DNA from: Bacillota bacterium
Lineage (GTDB): Bacteria; Bacillota; Clostridia; Peptostreptococcales; Anaerovoracaceae
Assembly (NCBI GenBank): GCA_016281165.1
Contig: JAEEIC010000241.1
Span: 1 to 14,048 of the forward strand
Direction of reading: 5' to 3'
DNA: 14,048 nucleotides
A model generated the notes under the pieces. That model had not been told where the DNA came from. It saw nothing but the letters and a program-made list of their open reading frames with translations, and ran no database searches. Within the stretch, counting starts at the first letter, position 1. Each line of letters starts with the position of its first letter. Position numbers and translations under genes: made by a program. Below are positions 1-5,931 of this stretch, piece by piece.

Positions 1-2
1 AC

Positions 3-1610
3 ATGAAGGAGCCGACGAAAGAGAACGCGAGGCGGTTCATCTGCGGCCTTCGCGACCTGGGGCGGGCTTTATCCGACCTTCATTTACTGGGAGCGGCCGT
101 CTCCTCTTTTCTCGAGATGTGCGGATACGCGGACCGCTATGTGAGATCGGGAGACGGTTCTTTCCGGGATCTGCTGTCAGACAGTTATAATTATCTGGGA
201 CTTGCCGAAAGGGAGCGCGGCGATCTGAGCGCGGCGGAAGAGTACTACAGGAAAGGTCTCGAGATCAGCGAGCAGCTCGCGGATGAGATCAACACGGCCG
301 AGGCGCGGACAGATCTCGCGCTGAACTACAGCTTTCTGGGAGAGATCGCGGAATCGAGGGGCGACCTGTCCGCCGCGGAAAAGTATTATACGAAGGGTCT
401 GGAGATCTTTGAGCCGCTCGTTAAAGAAAGCGGGACCGCGCGCCTGCGCCGCGCCCTCGCGGTGAGCTGCGGCAAGCTCGGAAGGACAGCGGAGCTGAGA
501 GGCGATCTGGACAGAGCGCGGGAGTATTATGAGAGAGCGTATTCGATAGAGGAATTCCTGATCGGGGAGATCGAGGAGGATGTTTATTTCGAGAGCTTCG
601 CGGGATGCGATCTGGATCTCGGGCATATCGCGGAGATAAAGGGCGATCTTTCCTCGGCGGAAGAACACTACAAAAAGGCCCTGGACATCCTTTTGCCTCT
701 CGCCGGCAGGAACGGGAAACTGCACACCCGGCAGCTGCTCGAATACTGCTGCGGCAAGCTTGGCGACGTCGCGCTCCTTAGCGGCGATCTGGCTGCCGCG
801 CAGGGATCGTATACGAAGTCTCTTGAGATCTGTCTGGAGATCGCGAAGGATACGGAATCCGCGCTATCGCGCCGCGATCTGGCGGTCAGCTACGATCAGC
901 TCGGCGACATCGCAAGGGCGCGGGGAGATCTGCCCGAAGCGCGAAAATATTATGAGTCCGCGCTCGGGATCAATAAAGCGATGGCGGAAGAAACAGATAC
1001 GGCGGGACCGCGCCGCGGGATCTCTGTCGCTTACTTAAAGCTCGGCGACGTCGAAGGGGAAGCCGGCGACCTGGACGCCGCGGAGGAATACTATAAGAAG
1101 GCGCTCGGGCTGATGACGCGTGAGGCGGAACAGAACGCGGCCGTAAAGCCGCGGCAGGATCTGGCGGATGTTTTCAGCAGATTGGGCGACATCGCCTATT
1201 TCAGATGGGATTATCCTGCCGCGAGAGAATACTATAAGAGAACGGAAACGATATGCGACGAGCTCCTGAAGCTGTCGCGGGAGGTAAAGACTTATACGAG
1301 CCTGGCCTTTTGCTGCGGCCGGCTCGCCGAGATCGCGGAGAACGATGAAGACGCGCGCGAAGTATTGAGATGCCGCGAAAAGATCCTGGAAACAGAACTG
1401 ATACTCGTGGAAGAGATCGGTGAGACCCGGTTTGCCAAAGACCTCGCGCAGGCGTATTTTGATCTGGGATCATTTTATTACCGGTTCCGCCATGATAAAG
1501 ACAAGGCGAAGGAGAGTCTCCGGCGCGCGCTGGACGTCGTGAACGATCACGGCCCCGAAGAGTCCGTTCAGCTGGCGGAAGAGACAAAAATGCTGCTGAG
1601 AGCGCTGTGA
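3..1610 (+). CDS. Tetratricopeptide-repeat protein (probably 5'-truncated by window edge)
   Basis: The protein is 535 residues and made almost wholly of TPR-like helical hairpins. Each unit carries a motif like GDLSAAEEYYKKALEI, and the GDL (or equivalent) falls at residues 73, 120, 167, 214, 261, 308, 355 and 402, an exact 47-residue period. A weaker unit in register lies near residue 26, and looser helical segments (for example FDLGSFYYRF) fill the C-terminus. No signal peptide, membrane segment or catalytic domain is seen. TPR arrays are protein-protein interaction scaffolds; the partner is unknown. The first ATG lies two bases from the window edge, no ribosome binding site is visible, and the repeat register already runs at the N-terminus, so the true gene probably begins upstream, perhaps with another domain. 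It is convergent with proA across 28 bases. Alanine is coded mostly by GCG here, while hutH favours GCC. The TPR identity is firm; the role is unknown. Confidence 0.85.
   Translation: MKEPTKENARRFICGLRDLGRALSDLHLLGAAVSSFLEMCGYADRYVRSGDGSFRDLLSDSYNYLGLAERERGDLSAAEEYYRKGLEISEQLADEINTAEARTDLALNYSFLGEIAESRGDLSAAEKYYTKGLEIFEPLVKESGTARLRRALAVSCGKLGRTAELRGDLDRAREYYERAYSIEEFLIGEIEEDVYFESFAGCDLDLGHIAEIKGDLSSAEEHYKKALDILLPLAGRNGKLHTRQLLEYCCGKLGDVALLSGDLAAAQGSYTKSLEICLEIAKDTESALSRRDLAVSYDQLGDIARARGDLPEARKYYESALGINKAMAEETDTAGPRRGISVAYLKLGDVEGEAGDLDAAEEYYKKALGLMTREAEQNAAVKPRQDLADVFSRLGDIAYFRWDYPAAREYYKRTETICDELLKLSREVKTYTSLAFCCGRLAEIAENDEDAREVLRCREKILETELILVEEIGETRFAKDLAQAYFDLGSFYYRFRHDKDKAKESLRRALDVVNDHGPEESVQLAEETKMLLRAL
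219..1346 (+). repeat. Eight in-frame 141-base tandem repeat units coding 47-residue TPRs
   Basis: The codons for the GDL motif begin at 219, 360, 501, 642, 783, 924, 1065 and 1206 (the last reads WDY), each exactly 141 bases after the previous one. The units are diverged in sequence but contain no insertion or deletion. They are coding repeats, not a CRISPR array. A 47-residue unit is longer than the classical 34-residue TPR, implying lengthened helices or linkers. Confidence 0.85.
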
Positions 1611-1638
1611 GCCGCTGATCCTTTTATATCCGGACGCG

Positions 1639-2895
1639 TCATCTTATCTGGCCGTTTCCGTGTATCACGTACTTGTAGGTGTTGAGCTCCTGAAGCCCCA
1701 TGGGGCCTCTGGCGTGGAGCTTCTGGGTCGAGATCCCCATCTCGCAGCCGAGGCCGAACTCGCCTCCGTCGGTGAAGCGGGTCGAGGCGTTGACGTAGAC
1801 CGCGGCCGAATCGACGCGGGAGCTGAACTTCCTCTCGCTTTCGGGGTCGCGGGTGACGATCGCCTCGCTGTGGCCGGTGGAGTGGGCGGCGATGTGGGAG
1901 ATGGCCTCGTCCGCGTCCTTTACGACCGCGACGGCCAGTATGTAGTCGAGGAACTCGGTGTCGAAGTCATCGGGGCCCGCGGGCGTTCCGGGGATGATCT
2001 TCGCCGCTCTTTCGTCGAGCCTCAGCTCCACGGGGATCAGGCCCTTTGCCCTGCGCTCTTCGGTGAGGCGGAGGCAGAGCTTCGGCAGGAAGTCTTCCGC
2101 GATCTTCTCGTGCACCAGCAGGACCTCTTCGGCGTTGCAGACCGAGGGACGGCTGGTCTTGGCGTTCTCGACGATATCGAGGGCCATGTCCAGGTCCGCG
2201 CTCTCGTCGACGAAGACGTGGCAGATGCCGGTACCGGTCTCGATGCAGGGGACCTTGGCTTTTTCCACGCAGCGGGCGATCAGTCCCGCTCCCCCTCTGG
2301 GGATCAGCAGGTCCACCAGGCCCACGGCCGCCATGAGCTCGTCGGCGCTGGCGTGGTCGGTGTCCTCGATAAAGCCGACCAGCTCTTTGGGAAGACCGGC
2401 GTCCTCAAGGCCCAGATGTATGGCCCTCACGATGGCCCGGTTCGAGCGGAAGGCCTCGCGCCCGCCTCTTAAGATCACCGCGTTGCCTGATTTCAGGGCG
2501 AGGACGGCGGCGTCGGAGGTCACGTTGGGCCTGCTCTCGTAGATGATGGCGACGACGCCCAGGGGCTGGGAGACCTTTTCGATCACAAGGCCGTTGGGGC
2601 GTTCTGTCCGCGATATCACCCGGCCTTCGGGGTCGGGCAGGGCCGCGACCTCTCTCACTCCCGCGGCCATGGCTTCGACGCGCTTTTCATTCAGAGCCAG
2701 GCGGTCTATCATGACCTCGCCGTACTTTTCCCGCGCGCCTTCGACGTCGAGGCGGTTCTCGGCGAGGATGTTTTCGGTCTCGGAGATGAGCCTGTCCGCG
2801 ATGGCGTAAAGGGCGGCGTTCTTCTGCTCTCTGCTCCCGCTGAAGCTCCTCTGCGCTTTTTTTGTTTCTATGAGTATATCTCTTGTCGCTCTCAT
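1639..2895 (-). CDS. proA: Glutamate-5-semialdehyde dehydrogenase (gamma-glutamyl phosphate reductase)
   Basis: ProA carries out the NADPH-dependent reduction of gamma-glutamyl phosphate to glutamate 5-semialdehyde, the second step of proline synthesis from glutamate, in the cytosol. The 418 residues match the usual length (about 417). The aldehyde-dehydrogenase fold is shown by VVAIIYESRPNVTSDAA, the GNAVILRGG stretch, LLIPRGGAGLI, and the catalytic cysteine, Cys253, in SRPSVCNAEE. The C-terminus keeps FTDGGEFGLGCEMGISTQ and LHARGPMGLQELNTYKY, both typical of ProA. The start codon overlaps the proB stop as ATGA, and a GGAGGAG ribosome binding site sits just inside the end of proB, so the two are translationally coupled. 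No U-tailed terminator is visible in the 28 bases before the convergent TPR gene. Confidence 0.97.
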   Translation of the reverse strand: MRATRDILIETKKAQRSFSGSREQKNAALYAIADRLISETENILAENRLDVEGAREKYGEVMIDRLALNEKRVEAMAAGVREVAALPDPEGRVISRTERPNGLVIEKVSQPLGVVAIIYESRPNVTSDAAVLALKSGNAVILRGGREAFRSNRAIVRAIHLGLEDAGLPKELVGFIEDTDHASADELMAAVGLVDLLIPRGGAGLIARCVEKAKVPCIETGTGICHVFVDESADLDMALDIVENAKTSRPSVCNAEEVLLVHEKIAEDFLPKLCLRLTEERRAKGLIPVELRLDERAAKIIPGTPAGPDDFDTEFLDYILAVAVVKDADEAISHIAAHSTGHSEAIVTRDPESERKFSSRVDSAAVYVNASTRFTDGGEFGLGCEMGISTQKLHARGPMGLQELNTYKYVIHGNGQIR

Positions 2896-3674
2896 CGCGC
2901 TCCTCCGTCCTTTCTGCCTATGAATCTGGTGCCGGCGGGCTTTCCCTCAAGGACGTCGTATATCACGGCCGGGGCGGCGCCGTTCACGATGAGCATGTCG
3001 ACGCCGGCCTTCATGCAGAGGGCGGCGGCGCTGAGCTTGGTCGCCATGCCGCCGGTGGAGAGGGCGGAGCCTCCTCCTCCCGCTCCCGCCAGCATGCCGG
3101 CGGTGATCTCTCTCACCTCGGGTATGAGGCGCGCGTTCGGATCCTTTCTGGGGTCGGCGGTGTAGAGGCCGTCGATGTCGGTCATGACGATGAGCAGGTC
3201 GGAACCGACGCTGGCCGCGACCAGGGCGGAGAGGGTGTCGTTGTCTCCCACCGCGATCTCGTCGGTGGAGACGCTGTCGTTCTCGTTGATGACGGGCAGG
3301 GCCCCCAGCTCCAGCAGCCTTCTGAGCGTATTGGTGAAGTTGGCGTGGCGGGTCCCGTCGCGCAGATCTTCTCCGGTCAGCAGTATCTGGGCGACCGTGT
3401 GGTTGAACTCGGAAAAGAGCTTGTCGTATACGTACATGAGCTCGCACTGGCCGACCGCGGCGGCGGCCTGCTTGCCGGCCATGTCGTCGGGCCTCGCGGA
3501 GAGATTGAGCTTGCCCACTCCCATGCCGATGGCGCCCGAGGACACCAGTATCACCTCGTGCCCTGCGTTTTTAACGTCGCTCAAGACCTTGCACAGCTCT
3601 TCGACGTGCCTTATGTTGAGCCTTCCCGTGGGATGGGTCAGCGTCGACGTCCCTACTTTTATCACGATCCTCAT
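2892..3674 (-). CDS. proB: Glutamate 5-kinase, short form without PUA domain
   Basis: ProB phosphorylates glutamate with ATP to gamma-glutamyl phosphate, the committed and usually proline-inhibited step of proline synthesis. The 260 residues cover only the amino-acid-kinase domain: KVGTSTLT at the N-terminus, VSSGAIGMG (about residues 45-53), the glutamate-binding INENDSVSTDEI with GDNDTLSALVA (about 133-155), VMTDIDGLYTADPRKDP, and the STGGMATKLSAA nucleotide-binding segment near 205-216. The C-terminal PUA domain of the 367-residue E. coli type is missing. The reading frame ends cleanly in the coupled proA start, so this is the short natural form known in some Firmicutes rather than a truncation. 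The start is preceded by an AGGCAGG-type ribosome binding site, and an AT-rich leader of about 60 bases carries the likely promoter. It is first gene of a proBA operon. Confidence 0.96.
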   Translation of the reverse strand: MRIVIKVGTSTLTHPTGRLNIRHVEELCKVLSDVKNAGHEVILVSSGAIGMGVGKLNLSARPDDMAGKQAAAAVGQCELMYVYDKLFSEFNHTVAQILLTGEDLRDGTRHANFTNTLRRLLELGALPVINENDSVSTDEIAVGDNDTLSALVAASVGSDLLIVMTDIDGLYTADPRKDPNARLIPEVREITAGMLAGAGGGGSALSTGGMATKLSAAALCMKAGVDMLIVNGAAPAVIYDVLEGKPAGTRFIGRKDGGAR

Positions 3675-3708
3675 TTTTTTACCTGCCTCTTATAAGAATA
3701 ACGCATAA

Positions 3709-3737
3709 ATACTAATACTTTTTCTCATGATGCGCAA
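3709..3737 (-). promoter_or_regulatory. Possible proBA promoter
   Basis: Read on the minus strand, TTGCGC (3737-3732) and TAGTAT (3714-3709) are separated by 17 bases inside an AT-rich island that stands out from the GC-rich surroundings. Neither hexamer is a close match to consensus, so only the location upstream of proB and the spacing support it. Transcription would start near 3702 and give a leader of about 28 bases. Confidence 0.35.
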
Positions 3738-3738
3738 G

Positions 3739-3772
3739 AAAAAAAACCGGGAGCGCTCGCGCCGCGGGCCGG
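3739..3772 (-). terminator. Putative terminator after the aminotransferase/Smr-like unit
   Basis: On the minus strand a GC-rich stretch that can fold (CCGG at 3772-3769 pairing with CCGG at 3750-3747 around a GCG/CGC inner stem) is followed by eight consecutive T (3746-3739). The stem is not a single clean helix, but the T tract just upstream of the proB promoter fits a boundary between the two minus-strand transcription units. Confidence 0.45.
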
Positions 3773-3820
3773 ATGATCGGTCCGGGAGGCGGCGGAAGGG
3801 CCCCGGCGTTCAGCCGCGCC

Positions 3821-4150
3821 TCAGCGCACGAAGACGAAGATGATCCCGTCGTTGCCCGAGTCCCTGTCGGACTTGAGGATATCATAGAACTCCATCTTGG
3901 TGTCGTAGTATTCGCTGCCGGCGCCCTGCAGGAAGCCGGCTTCCTCGCCGGGGATGAAGCCTTTGATGACGCCTTGTTTCTTCATCCTGCGCAGGGCCTT
4001 TATCGCTTCCTCCTTCGACCTGCTGGTCCCGCCGGAGGAGCCGTAGCCGGTCAGGATCTTGAAGGCCTTCTGCCCTCTTGCCAGCACGCGGAGCCTGTTC
4101 TCTATCTCGGAGAGGGGCACTCTGCCGTGAAATTCGCTGTAGGTAGTCAT
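3821..4150 (-). CDS. Small protein with a possible Smr-like core, function unknown
   Basis: This gene encodes a 109-residue soluble protein with no signal peptide or membrane segment. It opens with EFHGRVPLSEIENRL, resembling the DLHG-start and following helix of Smr (small MutS-related) domains. It then has FKILTGYGSSGGTSRSKEEA (about residues 49-68), where Smr proteins usually carry a glycine-rich HGxGxG loop. A basic helix and KGFIPGE follow, and the C-terminus ends in a beta-like IIFVFVR. The Smr assignment rests on this motif resemblance only: the canonical histidine of the loop is replaced by threonine-glycine, so nuclease activity should not be assumed. The gene starts 21 bases after the aminotransferase stop, with GAAAGGG upstream of its ATG, so it is probably co-transcribed. 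Its 3' side runs into a GC-rich stretch with a T tract. Confidence 0.7.
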   Translation of the reverse strand: MTTYSEFHGRVPLSEIENRLRVLARGQKAFKILTGYGSSGGTSRSKEEAIKALRRMKKQGVIKGFIPGEEAGFLQGAGSEYYDTKMEFYDILKSDRDSGNDGIIFVFVR

Positions 4151-4171
4151 GGGATCCCTTTCCGCGGCCGG

Positions 4172-5356
4172 TCAGTCGGCGCTTTTGATCATCTCAAGGC
4201 CTTTTTCCAGTCTGTCCAGCCCTTCGGCCAGGACCTCTCTTCCGGTGGCGAGGCACATGCGCACGCATCCCTCCGCGCCGGGGCCGAACATCTTCTCCGA
4301 GCCCGGGACCAGGGCAAGCTTTACTTTTTCCTGCATGAAGTCGGTGAACTGCTGGCTGGAAAGGCCGGTGTCCCTGACGTTCAGCCACATTATGTAGGTG
4401 GCGTCGGGCATGTAGGCCTTGATCCCCGGCATGGCGGACAGCCTTCCGACCGCGTACCGGGCGTTGCCTCTGAGGTGGTCGGTGAAGGCCTCGCTCCAGT
4501 AACGGGCTTTGGTGACGGCGGCGAGGGCCGCGACCTGGGAAAGCGAACTGACTCCGCCGGCGGTGGTCATGACTCCCGAGGCGTCCACCAGCCTGTCAAA
4601 GACCTCCTTATCCTTGCAGTAGATGCAGCCGACCCGAAGGCCTGCCAGGCCGTAGGCCTTGGAAAAACCGTAGACCGACAGGGTCTTTCTGTTTTTCTCT
4701 TCGCCCAGGGAATTGATGCTGACGAAGGGCTTTTCGCCCAGTATCATGTCGGACCAGATCTCGTCGTTCATGATCCAAAGATCATGCTTTTCGCAGACCT
4801 CCAGGAGCTTTTCAAGAGCCTTTTCGGAATAGACCTTCCCCAGAGGGTTGTGGGGATTGCAGAGGCAGAACATGCGGGTCTTCGGGGTGATATAGTCTTC
4901 GAGATCCTCGAAATCGATCTCTTTTTCCGGGCTCACCGGGTAGTAGACGGGGACTCCGCCTGCGGTCATGACCGAATTCTTGAAGAGGTAGTCCACCGGG
5001 TCCATGACGATGGCCTCGTCCCCCGGCTCGAGGACCGCCCCGGCGATGATGTACATGCCTCTGGCGGCGCTGTCCACCGGCAGGACCAGATCCTCCGCGA
5101 TTCCCTCATTTTTGCGGCTGCAGAGGTCTTCGGCAATGGCCTTTCTCAGCCCGGGAAGGCCCAGCTTGGGGGTGTAGGAGAGATAGCCGTCCGCCAGATA
5201 ATCCTTTATTGCGCCGATGATCTCGGGCGCCACGGGGAAATCCGGGTCAGCCGCGGTCAGGGGGATGACACCGTCCTCCACCTCAGCCCAGCGGTAGTTG
5301 TAGGCCTTGCTCTTAAGAGCCTTAAGATCGATGCTCTCGTCGGAAAAAAGCTTCAT
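4172..5356 (-). CDS. PLP-dependent aminotransferase, class I/II (PatB/MalY-like)
   Basis: The product is a 394-residue fold-type I PLP enzyme. The motifs are PLTAADPDFPVAPEI near the N-terminus, the CNPHNPLGKVYS segment, NDEIWSDMIL with the aspartate that contacts the PLP ring nitrogen, and YGFSKAYGLAGLRVG with the Schiff-base lysine at residue 233. Near the C-terminus EGCVRMCLA holds the arginine expected to bind the substrate carboxylate. The PxxADPDFxVxPxI opening and NDEIWSD resemble the MalY/PatB cystathionine beta-lyase-like branch, so the enzyme may be an aminotransferase or a C-S lyase; the substrate cannot be read from sequence. The start is supported by AAAGGA eight bases upstream. 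Its own promoter is likely in the 75-base gap from the DUF1294 gene. It leads a two-gene unit with the Smr-like protein. Confidence 0.9.
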   Translation of the reverse strand: MKLFSDESIDLKALKSKAYNYRWAEVEDGVIPLTAADPDFPVAPEIIGAIKDYLADGYLSYTPKLGLPGLRKAIAEDLCSRKNEGIAEDLVLPVDSAARGMYIIAGAVLEPGDEAIVMDPVDYLFKNSVMTAGGVPVYYPVSPEKEIDFEDLEDYITPKTRMFCLCNPHNPLGKVYSEKALEKLLEVCEKHDLWIMNDEIWSDMILGEKPFVSINSLGEEKNRKTLSVYGFSKAYGLAGLRVGCIYCKDKEVFDRLVDASGVMTTAGGVSSLSQVAALAAVTKARYWSEAFTDHLRGNARYAVGRLSAMPGIKAYMPDATYIMWLNVRDTGLSSQQFTDFMQEKVKLALVPGSEKMFGPGAEGCVRMCLATGREVLAEGLDRLEKGLEMIKSAD

Positions 5357-5394
5357 TTTGTCATCCTTTCGCGCGGGAAAGCTGCCTTTGCTCT

Positions 5395-5423
5395 ATTGTA
5401 GATCAAACGGATAAATATCGGAA
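5395..5423 (-). promoter_or_regulatory. Probable promoter of the aminotransferase gene
   Basis: On the minus strand TTCCGA (5423-5418) and TACAAT (5400-5395) are spaced by 17 bases. The -10 hexamer matches five of six consensus positions; the -35 is weak. It would give a leader of about 30 bases with an AAAGGA ribosome binding site before the ATG at 5356. Confidence 0.5.
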
Positions 5424-5431
5424 CAGGCGGG

Positions 5432-5713
5432 TCAGATAAGGCCCTTACGGAAAAGGTAAGCCAGCAGAGCGGCATTCAATACCAGGAAAAGGGGCACCAG
5501 TATCTGAAAGCTGGCGTGTTTTGTCTTGTGGCGGAAGACCCTCATGCCCAGCAGGGCTCCCGCTCCCCCCATGAAGAAGGCCATGGCGAGGAGGGTCTTT
5601 TCGGGAGTGCGCCATCTGCCCTTTTCAGCCTTGCGCTTGTCTATTCCGTAGGCGGCGAACACTATGAGGTTCCAGACCGCGAGGACCGCGGCGATGATCA
5701 TCCGTTCTTTCAT
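5432..5713 (-). CDS. DUF1294 family small membrane protein
   Basis: The product is 93 residues with about three hydrophobic segments (roughly residues 5-24, 39-60 and 69-88). The family signature is present: AAYGIDKRKAEKGRWRTPEKTLL followed by a glycine-rich GGAGALLGMRVFRHKTKHASF, a conserved basic loop between membrane segments. DUF1294 proteins are integral membrane proteins of unknown function. The start is supported by AAAGGAC seven to eight bases upstream. A 75-base gap with a promoter separates it from the aminotransferase gene downstream, so it may be a single-gene unit, although read-through is possible because no U-tailed minus-strand terminator lies between them. Confidence 0.88.
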   Translation of the reverse strand: MKERMIIAAVLAVWNLIVFAAYGIDKRKAEKGRWRTPEKTLLAMAFFMGGAGALLGMRVFRHKTKHASFQILVPLFLVLNAALLAYLFRKGLI

Positions 5714-5770
5714 ATACTGTCCTTTCGGAAGCGCTGTTTAAGGCAGGGCAAAGCGCCCGTACCCTGCAGT

Positions 5771-5800
5771 ATTATACTACATAAGAGCCGGCAGATATTG
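5771..5800 (-). promoter_or_regulatory. Likely promoter for the DUF1294 gene, with a dyad over the -10
   Basis: A perfect TATAAT lies on the minus strand at 5776-5771, within an 11-base inverted repeat AGTATTATACT (5768-5778). The -35 region is poor (CAATAT at 5800-5795, 18-base spacer). The leader would be about 50 bases. The dyad could be an operator or simply a by-product of the symmetric hexamer. Confidence 0.4.
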
Positions 5801-5819
5801 CGGCTCTTCGCTTTTTGTT
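5783..5819 (+). terminator. Rho-independent terminator facing + strand, no upstream + gene
   Basis: AAGAGCCG (5783-5790) and CGGCTCTT (5801-5808) form a perfect 8-base stem with a 10-base loop, followed by CGCTTTTTGTT. The T tract lies only on the + strand side. No + strand gene precedes it, because the neighbouring genes on both sides read on the minus strand. Confidence 0.65.
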
Positions 5820-5850
5820 ATAATAACTATTGTTATATAACAGACAGTTT

Positions 5851-5892
5851 AAGACCGGAGGCCCTCGGGACCTCCGGTCTTTTCGTGTTTTT
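5851..5892 (+). terminator. Strong hairpin with + strand T tract at the end of the first SLH gene
   Basis: AAGACCGGAGG (5851-5861) and CCTCCGGTCTT (5871-5881) form a perfect 11-base stem. On the + strand it is followed by TTCGTGTTTTT; on the minus strand only TT then AAAC follows. The hairpin may still serve as the 3' end of the minus-strand SLH transcript that stops at 5932, but its sequence polarity is that of a + strand terminator. Confidence 0.65.
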
Positions 5893-5931
5893 GGGGTTTT
5901 AAGGCCGGGGCCTGATGCTCAGATCCGGGTC

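Noticed and set aside
219..1346. Regular 141-base periodicity considered as a CRISPR or satellite array
   Set aside because: The units are diverged, in frame and encode TPR helices; there are no identical short repeats separated by spacers.
3773..5401. 542-codon open frame on the + strand opposite the aminotransferase and Smr-like genes
   Set aside because: It is antisense to two recognisable genes, has no ribosome binding site, and its translation (rich in H, G, D, V) resembles no family; it is open because of GC-rich codon bias.
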